From: an uncultured Hyphomicrobiales bacterium
GTDB taxonomy: Bacteria; Pseudomonadota; Alphaproteobacteria; Rhizobiales; Xanthobacteraceae
Assembly (NCBI GenBank): GCA_903929045.1
Contig: CAIYTE010000028.1
Coordinates: forward strand, 1 to 64,000
Reading direction: 5' to 3'
DNA: 64,000 bases
Below the pieces are notes generated by a model. It saw only the letters and a program-made list of their open reading frames with translations. It was not told the DNA's origin and made no database searches. Of this stretch, positions 1-8,033 are shown piece after piece (position 1 is the first letter of the stretch; every line of letters starts with the position of its first letter). The translations under genes were made by a program, and so were the position numbers.

Positions 1-1
1 C

Positions 2-406
2 ATCGGCGACGCCAAATGGTTCATCGCCAAGGCGACGGCCTATGCCAAGGAACGCGAGCTGTTCGGCCGCGCCATCGGCCAGAATCAGGGCGTGCAATTT
101 CCCATCGCCCGGGCCTACGCCCAGATGCGGGCCGCCGAACTCATGGTGCATGAGGCGGCGCGGAAATATGAAGCGGGCGAAGAGATCGGTCCGGAGGCCA
201 ATATGGCCAAGCTGCTGGCGGCCGATGCGTCCTGGTTCGCCGCCGATATGTGCGTGCAGACGTTCGGCGGTTTCGGCTTCGCCGAGGAATACGACGTCGA
301 GCGCAAGTTCCGCGAAACGCGGCTGTATCAGGTGGCGCCGATCTCGACCAACATGATCTTGTCATACGTCGCCGAGCACGTGCTCGGATTGCCGCGTTCG
401 TACTGA
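2..406 (+). CDS. acyl-CoA dehydrogenase, C-terminal part (cut by window edge)
   Basis: Open reading frame that is already open at base 2, so the N-terminal FAD-binding part lies outside the window. The 134 visible residues are the C-terminal helical bundle of the acyl-CoA dehydrogenase family. They contain the conserved stretch QTFGGFGFAEEYDVERKFRE, which in the family contacts the FAD of the partner subunit and carries the Arg-rich end of the domain. These flavoenzymes oxidise acyl-CoA to enoyl-CoA and pass electrons to ETF. The stop is followed after one base by the ATG of a CoA-transferase, so the two genes are probably co-transcribed and act on the same acyl-CoA. Substrate cannot be told from this fragment. 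Confidence 0.9.
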   Translation: MGDAKWFIAKATAYAKERELFGRAIGQNQGVQFPIARAYAQMRAAELMVHEAARKYEAGEEIGPEANMAKLLAADASWFAADMCVQTFGGFGFAEEYDVERKFRETRLYQVAPISTNMILSYVAEHVLGLPRSY

Positions 407-407
407 C

Positions 408-1538
408 ATGGCGTTGCCGCTCGAAGGACTGCTGGTCGTTGCGGTGGAGCAGGCCGTCGCTGTTCCGCATTGCACTTGCAAGCTGGCGGACGCCGGGGCG
501 CGCGTGATCAAGGTCGAGCGGCCGGAGGGCGACTTCGCCCGCGGATACGATGACGTCGCCAAAGGACAGGCGTCGTATTTCATCTGGCTCAACCGCGGCA
601 AGGAATCGGTCGCGCTCGATCTCGCCAAGCCCGATGACAAGACATTGCTGGAAGCGATGATCGCCAAAGCCGATGTCTTCATCCAGAATCTCAAGCCCGG
701 CGCGCTGGCCAAGCTCGGATTTCCGGTGGCGCGCCTGCGCAAAGACTACCCCCGGCTGATCTGCTGCTCGGTGTCGGGCTACGGCGAGACGGGACCGTTC
801 GCGCAGCGCAAGGCCTATGATCTTCTGATCCAAGCCGAATCCGGCGTAGCTTCCGTCACAGGTGGACCAGAGACGGCGGCGCGCGTCGGCGTGTCGATTG
901 TCGATATCGCCGCGGGTCTCAATGCGTACGAGTCGATCCTCGAAGCCTTAATCGCACGGGGCCGCACGGGTGAGGGCGCCGAGATTTCAATCTCGATGTT
1001 CGACGGCATGGCGGACTGGATGACGGTACCGCTGCTGCAGCACGAAGGCGGCAAGCCGCCGAAGCGCATGGGTCTCGCGCACACATCGATCTCGCCCTAC
1101 GGCGTCTTTGTGACGCGCGACGGCGTCGACATTCTCATTTCGATTCAGAACGACCGCGAGTGGCGCATCCTTGCCGCCGACGTCATGGACGACACAGCTC
1201 TCGCCGCCGATCCGGACTTCGCCACCAATGTCGAGCGCGTCAAACGCCGGGACGTTACAGACGGCAAGGTTGCGAAGGCGTTTGGCGCGCTGACCGCCGA
1301 CGACCTGATCGCGCGGTTGACGAAGGCCGATATCGCCTTTGCCCGGGTTAACGGGCCGGCCGAACTGGCGGCCCATCCGCATCTGCGGCGGATCACGGTC
1401 GAGACGCCGAACGGCCCTGTCAATCTGCCGTCGCCCGCGCCGCTCTGGGCAGGCAAAGCGCGGAGCTATGGCGCGGTGCCCGCGCTCGGCGAGCATACTG
1501 AGAAGGTGAGGAAGGAGTTTGCTACCCCGTCATCCTGA
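408..1538 (+). CDS. CaiB/BaiF family (class III) CoA-transferase
   Basis: 376 residues, normal length for the formyl-CoA transferase/CaiB family, which moves CoA between carboxylic acids through an aspartyl-CoA thioester. The N-terminus LEGLLVVAVEQAVAVPHCTC and the segment VIKVERPEGDFARGYDDVA match the family start. Asp166, in GVSIVDIAAG, aligns with the catalytic aspartate. It starts one base after the acyl-CoA dehydrogenase stop, which suggests an acid-activation plus dehydrogenation pair. The last codons and the TGA lie inside a copy of an intergenic repeat (from 1527), so the native C-terminus may have been replaced. The acid substrate is not predictable. Confidence 0.9.
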   Translation: MALPLEGLLVVAVEQAVAVPHCTCKLADAGARVIKVERPEGDFARGYDDVAKGQASYFIWLNRGKESVALDLAKPDDKTLLEAMIAKADVFIQNLKPGALAKLGFPVARLRKDYPRLICCSVSGYGETGPFAQRKAYDLLIQAESGVASVTGGPETAARVGVSIVDIAAGLNAYESILEALIARGRTGEGAEISISMFDGMADWMTVPLLQHEGGKPPKRMGLAHTSISPYGVFVTRDGVDILISIQNDREWRILAADVMDDTALAADPDFATNVERVKRRDVTDGKVAKAFGALTADDLIARLTKADIAFARVNGPAELAAHPHLRRITVETPNGPVNLPSPAPLWAGKARSYGAVPALGEHTEKVRKEFATPSS

Positions 1539-1632
1539 GGTGCGCGTTTCTGCGCGCCCCGAAGGATACACGGCCCATGTCGTCGCCCATCGAGGCGCGC
1601 TGCTCCGCAGCGCGCCCCGCAGGGCGACGACG
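1527..1632. repeat. intergenic repeat, partial copy
   Basis: Bases 1527-1546 are identical to 51892-51911 (CCGTCATCCTGAGGTGCGCG), the left arm of a larger inverted-repeat element upstream of argJ. The rest of this gap holds GC-rich small palindromes (GGCGCGCTGCTCCGCAGCGCGCC near 1595) but not the matching right arm. It fills the space between the CoA-transferase and the convergent efflux gene. Confidence 0.55.
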
Positions 1633-1633
1633 T

Positions 1634-3205
1634 TTAGTCCATCGCGTGGACGGCGTCTTCCTGTTTCGGCGCACCGGGGGCAGGCCGCGGCACATTGCCG
1701 ATGAGCATGACCAGCGGCACCATCAGCAACGTCAGCACCATCAGCACCTTGAAGTCATTCAGATAGGCTATCAAAGCGGCCTGCTGGGTGATGATGCCAT
1801 CCATCGTTGCGCGGCCGGTGTCGGTGGTGAGGTTGAGGGCGCTGGCGACATCCGGCATCTGCAGGGCATTATTGAACGGCGTCACACTCTCGCCGAGCCG
1901 CGCATGCATGATGGTCGTCGTACTGGTGAGCTGCGCAATCACCATCGAAATTCCAATCGACGATCCAATGTTGCGGAGGAGAGTCGTCATCGAGGTCGCG
2001 CCGTTACGCATGGTGCCCGGCAGCGTCGAGAAGGCGACCGAGGTGACCGGCACAAACAACAGCCCAAGGCCAACGCCTTGCGCGATGCTGGTGACGACAA
2101 TGGTCGACTGGCTGACGTCGAGGTTCCAGCCGCTCATTTCGTAGAGAGTCGCTGCGGTGATGAGCAGACCGGTCAGAATAAGATAACGCGGCTGGATCAA
2201 TTTCATCAGGCGTGGCGCCGCCATCATGGTCAGCAACGTACCGACGCCGCGCGAGCCCAGCAGAAAGCCGGCGGTCTGGATCGGATAGCCGAGCAAATTC
2301 TGCATGAAGGGCGTCACCAGCGCCATGGTGCCGAACAGCACCACGCCGATGACCAGCATGAACACGCAGCCGGAGACGAAGTTGCGATCCTTGAACATTT
2401 CGAAGCGCACGAACGGCTCGTTTGTCGTCAGCGAATGCGCGAAGAAATAGTAGAAGCCGACGGCCGAGATGATCGTCTCGACCCATGCTTCGGACGCATC
2501 GAACCAGCCGATCTGTTCGCCGCGGTCGAGCAGCATTTGCAGCGAGCCGATACCGACGGCAAGCGCGATGAAGCCGAACCAGTCGAAGCGCAGGTGCGCC
2601 TGCTGCTTGCTCTCGTGCATGAACAGAAACATGCCGATCACCGTGGCGATGCCGATCGGCAGGTTGATTAAAAACACCCAATGCCAGGAGTAATTGTCGG
2701 TCAGCCATGCGCCGATAGTTGGGCCCATGATCGGGCCGAGCATAACGCCGACGCCCCAGATGGCCATCGCCGAGCTGCGTTCCTCGACCGAATACGAATC
2801 GAGCAGCACCGACTGTGACAGCGGCACCAGCGCGGCGCCGGCCATACCTTGCATCAGGCGGAACAGCACCATTTGTTCGATGTTCTTTGCCAGCGCGCAC
2901 AGCAGCGACGCCACGGTAAAGCCGGCGACGCAAGCGATGAAGACATGCTTGCGGCCGAAACGGTCGGCGAGCCAGCCGACCGGCGCCGTCATGATGGCGG
3001 CGGCGACGATGTAGGACGTCAGCACCCAGTTGATCTGGTCGAGCGAGGCCGACAGCGAGCCCTGCATATAGGGAAGGGCGACGTTGGCAATCGTCGTGTC
3101 CAGCGCCTGCATGATCGTCGCCGTCATGGCGCAGATCGTGATGAACAGCCGCCGCGTTTTCGGCGACAGTGTCGATCCAACGCCGGAGACGGCTGCGTCG
3201 CTCAT
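1634..3205 (-). CDS. DHA2-family MFS drug efflux permease (EmrB/QacA type)
   Basis: 523 residues with about 14 predicted membrane helices, the DHA2 topology. Family marks include QALDTTIANVALPYMQGSL in helix 1, the loop GWLADRFGRKHVF (motif A), and GPTIGAWLTDNYSWHWVFLI (motif C region). EmrB-type permeases expel lipophilic drugs or organic acids by proton antiport, working with an EmrA adaptor to cross the periplasm. The ATG overlaps the stop of the adaptor gene by four bases. It is the last gene of a marR-emrA-emrB operon. Substrate unknown. Confidence 0.93.
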   Translation of the reverse strand: MSDAAVSGVGSTLSPKTRRLFITICAMTATIMQALDTTIANVALPYMQGSLSASLDQINWVLTSYIVAAAIMTAPVGWLADRFGRKHVFIACVAGFTVASLLCALAKNIEQMVLFRLMQGMAGAALVPLSQSVLLDSYSVEERSSAMAIWGVGVMLGPIMGPTIGAWLTDNYSWHWVFLINLPIGIATVIGMFLFMHESKQQAHLRFDWFGFIALAVGIGSLQMLLDRGEQIGWFDASEAWVETIISAVGFYYFFAHSLTTNEPFVRFEMFKDRNFVSGCVFMLVIGVVLFGTMALVTPFMQNLLGYPIQTAGFLLGSRGVGTLLTMMAAPRLMKLIQPRYLILTGLLITAATLYEMSGWNLDVSQSTIVVTSIAQGVGLGLLFVPVTSVAFSTLPGTMRNGATSMTTLLRNIGSSIGISMVIAQLTSTTTIMHARLGESVTPFNNALQMPDVASALNLTTDTGRATMDGIITQQAALIAYLNDFKVLMVLTLLMVPLVMLIGNVPRPAPGAPKQEDAVHAMD

Positions 3206-4347
3206 CGCGTTTCGGCGAGTGCCGCCGACATGCCGGGAATGCGGCTGTGGCCGGTGTCGATCTCGACATTCACGCTCATGCCCGAACGCAGCAGGCGGAG
3301 GTCTTCGTTCTTGTCGAAGGCGATGCGGACTGGAACGCGCTGCACGACCTTGACCCAGTTACCGGTCGCGTTTTGCGCCGGCAGGATCGAGAACTGCGCG
3401 CCGGTGCCGGGGCTGACCGCGATGACTGTGCCTTTAAAGGTGTGGTTCGGGAAGCTGTCGACATCGAGCGACACTTTCTGGCCGACGCGCAGATAGGTGA
3501 TGTCGGTTTCCTTCGGGTTGGCATCGACCCACGGCGCCTGATCGTCGATGACGCTCAGGATCGGCCCGCCGGCGGCGACAAAACGGCCAAGCTGGATGTT
3601 GTCGACCTGCGTTGCCGTGCCGGCGATCGGCGCGCGCAACGTGGTATGGTCGAGGTCGCGCTGGGCGTTGTCGAGCGCAGCCTTGGCCTGGGCGTATTCC
3701 GGGAATTTTTCGAGCGGCAGGTTCGGGTCGCCGAGCAACTGGCTCAAATTGGTGTCACGCTGCTGTTCGGTAAATTGCTCGAGCTGCTGAGCGGTGACGA
3801 GAGCGCCGACAGCGGTGTCGAGATCGGCCTGTGAGCCTGCCTGCGAACTGAACAGTTTGTTCTTGCGGTCGACATCACGCTGCTTGAGATCTACGCTTTT
3901 CTTGCCGAGGTCGGACATCGACGTCAGCGCGGTCAGATTGGTTTTCATCTTTTCATAGTCGACCTTCGCCAGGGTCAGCTTGGCCTTGGCCTGGTCGAGC
4001 GCGAGTTGATACGGCTGCGAGTCGAGCGAGAGCAGGATATCGCCCGCCTTGACGTGCTGGCCTTCCTTCACTTCAACCTTGAGCACCTTGCCGGAAATGT
4101 CAGGCGTGATCAGCACCTTCTGCGCGCCCACATAGGCGTTGTCGGTCGAGACGTATCGGCCGCCCATGAGGTAGATGCCGCCGCCGACAATGACGGCGAG
4201 CACGGGAATGCCGATCAGCAGAATGTTGCGCAGACGTTTGCCGCGCGGCCGCGTGAATCCACCAGACTGGGTGGGCGCTTCGGTGGTGGCGTCGGGCGAC
4301 GTTTTGGATTCCGGCGCGGGGACGACCTTCAGGGTTTTCTCACTCAT
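3202..4347 (-). CDS. HlyD/EmrA family membrane-fusion adaptor
   Basis: About 381 residues from the ATG at 4347; a TTG at 4356 would overlap the marR stop and add three residues. A cytoplasmic N-terminal tail is followed by one membrane segment (ILLIGIPVLAVIVGGGIYLM). Then come the biotinyl-lipoyl-like half (VKEGQHVKAGDILLSLDSQP), a long helical hairpin, and the second half with GTATQVDNIQLGRFVAAGGP. This is the EmrA layout: the protein bridges an inner-membrane MFS pump to the outer membrane. It is translationally coupled to the downstream permease (four-base overlap). No TolC-type outer membrane gene lies nearby, so a general one is presumably used. Confidence 0.92.
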   Translation of the reverse strand: MSEKTLKVVPAPESKTSPDATTEAPTQSGGFTRPRGKRLRNILLIGIPVLAVIVGGGIYLMGGRYVSTDNAYVGAQKVLITPDISGKVLKVEVKEGQHVKAGDILLSLDSQPYQLALDQAKAKLTLAKVDYEKMKTNLTALTSMSDLGKKSVDLKQRDVDRKNKLFSSQAGSQADLDTAVGALVTAQQLEQFTEQQRDTNLSQLLGDPNLPLEKFPEYAQAKAALDNAQRDLDHTTLRAPIAGTATQVDNIQLGRFVAAGGPILSVIDDQAPWVDANPKETDITYLRVGQKVSLDVDSFPNHTFKGTVIAVSPGTGAQFSILPAQNATGNWVKVVQRVPVRIAFDKNEDLRLLRSGMSVNVEIDTGHSRIPGMSAALAETR

Positions 4348-4352
4348 GGCGT

Positions 4353-4826
4353 TCAACCGTTCGCAGCTTGTTGTTGAGAAGCGTTGCGCGCGATCGCCGC
4401 GCGCAGATTGTCTTTGATCCGCCCGAGGTCGCGCAGCATGCGCTCCATCGCTTCGGGTTCGATGCCTTCCAGAACGGTCGCCATCAGGGATTCGCTTAAC
4501 GTGGCCAGTTCATCGAGCAGCGGCCGGGCCGCCGGCTTGAGATACAACCGGTTGACCCGCCGATCGTTCGGATCGGCGCGCCGTTCGATCAGGCCGTTTT
4601 CGTCGAGGCGGTCGAGCAGGCGGGTCAGCGAAATCGGCTGCAGATCGAGGATTTCGGCGAGTTCCGATTGCTTCAGGCCTTCGGTCCGCTCCAGGCGCAC
4701 CAGCACGGTCCACTGCGCGCGCGAGATGCCAAACACCCGGCCCTGCTGGTCGGCATAGGTTCCCATCATTCGGGATACATCTTTGATTGTAAAAGCGATT
4801 TCTCGCTTGATCGGCATTTTGGACAC
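4353..4826 (-). CDS. MarR-family transcriptional regulator
   Basis: 157 residues from a GTG at 4826, chosen because AAAGAGG sits seven bases upstream; an ATG at 4817 is the alternative. The winged-helix core is clear: LKQSELAEILDLQPISLTRL is the recognition helix region, and RADPNDRRVNRLYL is the wing with the usual D-x-R residues. MarR proteins repress adjacent efflux genes and let go when they bind a phenolic or lipophilic ligand. It heads the operon with the EmrA and EmrB homologues. The tandem palindromes at 4850-4875, just upstream of its start, are the likely operator. Confidence 0.92.
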   Translation of the reverse strand: MSKMPIKREIAFTIKDVSRMMGTYADQQGRVFGISRAQWTVLVRLERTEGLKQSELAEILDLQPISLTRLLDRLDENGLIERRADPNDRRVNRLYLKPAARPLLDELATLSESLMATVLEGIEPEAMERMLRDLGRIKDNLRAAIARNASQQQAANG

Positions 4827-4849
4827 GGCACGGCCTCTTTCGGACTATC

Positions 4850-4875
4850 CTTATAATAAGCTAGCTTATAATAAG
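4850..4875 (-). promoter_or_regulatory. putative MarR operator (two CTTATAATAAG palindromes)
   Basis: CTTATAATAAG occurs at 4850-4860 and again at 4865-4875, joined by CTAG. Each copy is a perfect inverted repeat around a central A, and the junction AAGCTAGCTT is itself palindromic. The pair begins 24 bases upstream of the marR start codon and is very AT-rich against a GC-rich background. Placement and symmetry fit an autoregulatory operator that overlaps the promoter of the efflux operon. Binding by this MarR is inferred. Confidence 0.65.
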
Positions 4876-4963
4876 TTCAATAAGCCTTTGGGCTAAAAGG
4901 AGCCCGGCTGCCAGCGGCCCCGGTGACGGCGCTGCCGTGGTCGGGCAAGGTTCAACCCTCGAC

Positions 4964-5065
4964 TGTCATTCCGGGGCGCGAGCGTAAGCTCGCGAGCCCG
5001 GAATCCAGGGCGGCAAGACAAGAGCTGGACTCCGGATCGCCGCTTTCGCAGCGTCCGGAATGACA
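4964..5065. repeat. intergenic inverted-repeat element
   Basis: Perfect 11-base outer arms TGTCATTCCGG (4964-4974) and CCGGAATGACA (5055-5065) enclose further hairpins (GCGAGC-GTAA-GCTCGC; GCCGCTTTCGCAGCG). Similar elements occur at about 39873-39915 and, as related designs, at 32359 and 33278. This is a common style of Rhizobiales intergenic repeat. It lies between the efflux operon and the downstream dehydrogenase and may act as a structured leader or terminator. Confidence 0.7.
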
Positions 5066-5095
5066 AGAACAAAAAATTCAAAGGGACGGGACACC

Positions 5096-5986
5096 ATGGA
5101 AATCGGAATTATCGGCGTCGGCATGATGGGTCAGCCGATGGCGAAACGGCTCATTGCCGCCGGACATTCGTTGATCATCTACGACACGCGTAACGATGCC
5201 GTCGCGCCGTTGGTCGCGCTCGGCGCCAAGCTGGCCTCGTCGCCGCAGGACGTTGCCGACCGCGTCGAGACGGTCATGGCCAGCCTGCCGGAGCCCCACA
5301 TCGTCAAGAAGGTCGCGACCGGCGAAGGTGGCGTCATTCACGGCAAGAAGATCAAGCGCTTCATCGATCTGTCGACGACCGGTCCGGGCGTTGCTGCCGA
5401 GATCGCCGCGGAACTCAAGAAGAAGAACATCGCGCAGGTCGATTCGCCCGTCAGCGGCGGCGTGGCCGGCGCCATCAAGGGTACGCTCGCTGTGATGGTG
5501 TCCGGTCCGCAGCCCGACATCGATGTGGTGAAGGATGCGCTGTCGGTGTTCGGCACCGTCTTCGTCGTCGGCCACCAGCCCGGCATGGCGCAGACCGTGA
5601 AGCTCGCCAATAATTTCCTGTCGGCGTCGTCGATGGCCGCGACTTCCGAAGCGATCGTCATGGGTGTGAAAGCGGGTATCGATCCGGCGCTGATGCTCGA
5701 CGTCATCAATGCCGGTTCGGGCCGCACGACGGCCTCGAGCGGCAAGTTTCCCAACAACATTCTGCCGCGCACCTTCGACGCCGGTTTCGCCACCGCACTG
5801 ATGCTTAAGGATGTGCGGCTCTGCCTTCAGGAGGCCAAGGCGCTCGGCGTGCCAACCGACATGATGGGCATGGTCGCATCGTTGTGGGAGCGGACGGCGA
5901 GCGAGATGGGCGCCGACAAGGACTTCACGACGATCGTGCAGACGGTCGAGAAGCGGGCGGGCGTGACGGTGCAAAAGAAGAAATAG
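5096..5986 (+). CDS. NAD(P)-dependent beta-hydroxyacid dehydrogenase (HIBADH family)
   Basis: 296 residues from the ATG at 5096. An in-frame ATG at 5060 lies inside the intergenic repeat and would add an unconserved tail, so it is rejected. The Rossmann motif GIIGVGMMGQPMAKRL opens the protein. The substrate-binding signature is DSPVSGGVAGA, and the catalytic lysine is in QTVKLANNF. The family covers 3-hydroxyisobutyrate dehydrogenase, tartronate semialdehyde reductase and glyoxylate/succinic semialdehyde reductases. The exact member cannot be assigned by eye. The neighbours (patatin and 3-hydroxybutyrate dehydrogenase, convergent) give no further clue. Confidence 0.9.
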   Translation: MEIGIIGVGMMGQPMAKRLIAAGHSLIIYDTRNDAVAPLVALGAKLASSPQDVADRVETVMASLPEPHIVKKVATGEGGVIHGKKIKRFIDLSTTGPGVAAEIAAELKKKNIAQVDSPVSGGVAGAIKGTLAVMVSGPQPDIDVVKDALSVFGTVFVVGHQPGMAQTVKLANNFLSASSMAATSEAIVMGVKAGIDPALMLDVINAGSGRTTASSGKFPNNILPRTFDAGFATALMLKDVRLCLQEAKALGVPTDMMGMVASLWERTASEMGADKDFTTIVQTVEKRAGVTVQKKK

Positions 5987-6013
5987 GGCGTAGCGGCGCG
6001 CCGATCGCCGCCG

Positions 6014-7108
6014 CTACGCGTCGGCCTCGGCCGGGATGTCGATGCTGCTTTTGACGCCGATGTCGTCGAAATGCGCGTCGAGGAAGCGCCGCGCTGACCT
6101 CTTGCCCATTTTGCGCAGCAGCTCCAGCGACTGGAAATCGTTGCGCAATTTGCTGGACGCGGCGTTTTGCTCGCTCAAACCGTCGAGCACGATGCGGTGC
6201 ACGTTGATGCGGCGATATTTGTCCGGGCCGTCGCCGAGCGGCAGGCGGCCCTGATCGATCATCCTGTTGACGAACTCGACGCCGCGCAGTTCTGCCGTCA
6301 GCGCCGAGTTGAAGGTGATTTCGTTCACGCGGCCGGCGATCTCGTGATTGCTGTGCGGCACGCTTTTGCGCTCAAGCGGATTGATCTGGACGATCACGAC
6401 GTCGTCGGTACCGGTCGAGCGGAAGAACGGATAGATCACCGGATTGCCGACATAGCCGCCGTCCCAATAGGGTACGCCGTCGATTTCCACGGCGCGGAAC
6501 AGTGCGGGCAGGCAGGCCGACGCCATCACGGCCTCGGCCGAAATCTTGTCGTGCGGAAAAATATGCAGGCTTCCGGTCTGAACATTGGTCGCGGCGATAA
6601 AAATCTGCCGCGGATCGGCGCGCAGGCCGTCGAAATCGACAAAGCGCTCGATGAGATCCTTCAGCGGGTTGATGTTAAGCGGATTGAGATCGTAAGGCGA
6701 CAGATACTGCGACCAGGCCGACAACCAATTGAAGGTCGGCGAGCCCTCGCTCGGCAGCATCGAGAACAGGCGGTCCGTGACGGCGCGCTGCACCGCCGGC
6801 AGATCGCCGCCAAGGCTTGCGGCGCGCCAGAAATCGGCGAGCTGCTTGCGCGCTTCGTCGGCGCCGCCTTTGCGCAGGCCATCGGCTAGCACCACGGCGT
6901 TGACGGCGCCGGCGGACGTGCCGGAGATGCCGTCGATCGTCAGGCGGCCGTCTTCAAGGATTTGATCGAGCACGCCCCAGGTGAACGCGCCATGCGCGCC
7001 GCCGCCCTGAAGGGCGAGATTGACGCGTTTGGTGCCGGCCGGGCCGCTGGGCTTCCTGCGCGCCGACGGCTTGTCGAAACCGAGCGCGCGGGAAATGAAA
7101 TCGATCAT
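6014..7108 (-). CDS. patatin-like phospholipase
   Basis: 364 residues from the ATG at 7108; an upstream ATG at 7141 would overlap the preceding gene. The patatin fold is shown by the oxyanion loop LQGGGAHGAFTWGVL, the nucleophile elbow GTSAG (Ser65) and the second member of the Ser-Asp dyad in YWDGGYVGNP. A DUF3734-like C-terminal segment follows. Expected role: hydrolysis of acyl ester bonds in lipids. It begins 10 bases after the stop of 3-hydroxybutyrate dehydrogenase, so the two are probably one transcript. In related bacteria this pairing occurs next to polyhydroxybutyrate genes. A role in lipid or polyester turnover is inference. Confidence 0.9.
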   Translation of the reverse strand: MIDFISRALGFDKPSARRKPSGPAGTKRVNLALQGGGAHGAFTWGVLDQILEDGRLTIDGISGTSAGAVNAVVLADGLRKGGADEARKQLADFWRAASLGGDLPAVQRAVTDRLFSMLPSEGSPTFNWLSAWSQYLSPYDLNPLNINPLKDLIERFVDFDGLRADPRQIFIAATNVQTGSLHIFPHDKISAEAVMASACLPALFRAVEIDGVPYWDGGYVGNPVIYPFFRSTGTDDVVIVQINPLERKSVPHSNHEIAGRVNEITFNSALTAELRGVEFVNRMIDQGRLPLGDGPDKYRRINVHRIVLDGLSEQNAASSKLRNDFQSLELLRKMGKRSARRFLDAHFDDIGVKSSIDIPAEADA

Positions 7109-7118
7109 TGAGCGGCCA

Positions 7119-7901
7119 TTACTCCGCCACCCAGCCGCCATCGATTGAATAGGCCGAGCCGGTGATGCTTTCGGCGGCGTCGCTCGACAGGAAGACCGCC
7201 AGCGCGCCGATGTTTTCCGGTTTGGTGAATTTGTGCATCGGCTGCTTTTCCGACACGAAAGGCAAGGACTCTTCTTCGAAGGTTTTGCCGGAGGTCTTGG
7301 CGCGCGCTTCGATCTGCGTCTGCACCAGCGGCGTCAGCACCCAGCCGGGGCAGATGGCGTTGCAGGTGACGCCGTCATTGGCGGCTTCGATCGCGACCAC
7401 TTTGGTCAAGCCGACGATGCCGTGCTTGGCGGCGACATAGGCGACCTTCTGCGGGCTGGCGACGAGGCCATGCGCCGAAGCGATGTTGATGATGCGCCCC
7501 CATTTGCGCTTCTTCATGCCGGGCAGCGCAGCGCGAATCGAATGAAACGCCGACGACAGATTGGTGGCGATGACCGCGTCCCATTTCTCGACGGGAAAGT
7601 CTTCGATGTTGGCGACGAACTGGATGCCGGCGTTGTTGATGAGCACGTCGAGCGAACCGAATGTCTTTTCCGTCGTGGCAATCATGTCCGCGACTTCGGC
7701 GCCCTTGGTCACGTCGGCCGGGGAATAGATCGCCTTAATGCCGAAGTCCTTCTCCAGCCCGGCGCGTTCCTTTTCGATGTCGGCCTTGTCGCCGAAGCCG
7801 TTGATGACGATGTTGGCACCTTCGGCGGCGAACGAGCGGGCCGTTGCGAGGCCAATGCCTGAAGTCGAACCGGTAACCAGCGCTGTCTTGCCTTTAAGCA
7901 T
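7119..7901 (-). CDS. bdhA: 3-hydroxybutyrate dehydrogenase
   Basis: 260 residues from the ATG at 7901, which has GAGGATC just upstream; the frame stays open further up but without family similarity. Short-chain dehydrogenase features are the NAD-binding TGSTSGIGLATARSF, NNAG (in VLINNAGIQFV) and the Tyr155-x3-Lys159 pair in AYVAAKHGIVG. The family-specific end GSAYSIDGGWVAE fits 3-hydroxybutyrate dehydrogenase, which converts (R)-3-hydroxybutyrate to acetoacetate with NAD+ in polyhydroxybutyrate breakdown. A TTGCA-G-TGCAA palindrome lies about 80 bases upstream, matching motifs at the phaA and phaB starts in this window. Confidence 0.9.
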   Translation of the reverse strand: MLKGKTALVTGSTSGIGLATARSFAAEGANIVINGFGDKADIEKERAGLEKDFGIKAIYSPADVTKGAEVADMIATTEKTFGSLDVLINNAGIQFVANIEDFPVEKWDAVIATNLSSAFHSIRAALPGMKKRKWGRIINIASAHGLVASPQKVAYVAAKHGIVGLTKVVAIEAANDGVTCNAICPGWVLTPLVQTQIEARAKTSGKTFEEESLPFVSEKQPMHKFTKPENIGALAVFLSSDAAESITGSAYSIDGGWVAE

Positions 7902-7977
7902 GGCGATCCTCGTTGTGGGCCGGGAAAGGGCCGGAAAATCTGGAGGCGGGAAGGTCTGGAACCTGCCTCTATTTTTG

Positions 7978-7988
7978 TTGCAGTGCAA
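7978..7988. promoter_or_regulatory. TTGCA-G-TGCAA palindrome, candidate PhaR site
   Basis: A perfect five-base inverted repeat around a central G, in the divergent gap between bdhA and the Fur-family gene, 77-87 bases upstream of the bdhA start. The same TTGCA/TGCAA half-sites occur in the phaR-phaA and phaA-phaB gaps. Known PhaR regulators of alphaproteobacteria bind TGC-containing inverted repeats. Assignment here is inference. Confidence 0.4.
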
Positions 7989-8033
7989 TATCTATGTCGG
8001 CGGTTTCGAGTTACAATCGCTGCTAGGTTAGAC

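Noticed and set aside
4893-5081. 62-codon frame upstream of the dehydrogenase
   Set aside because: Lies in the intergenic inverted repeat; repeats often open such frames.
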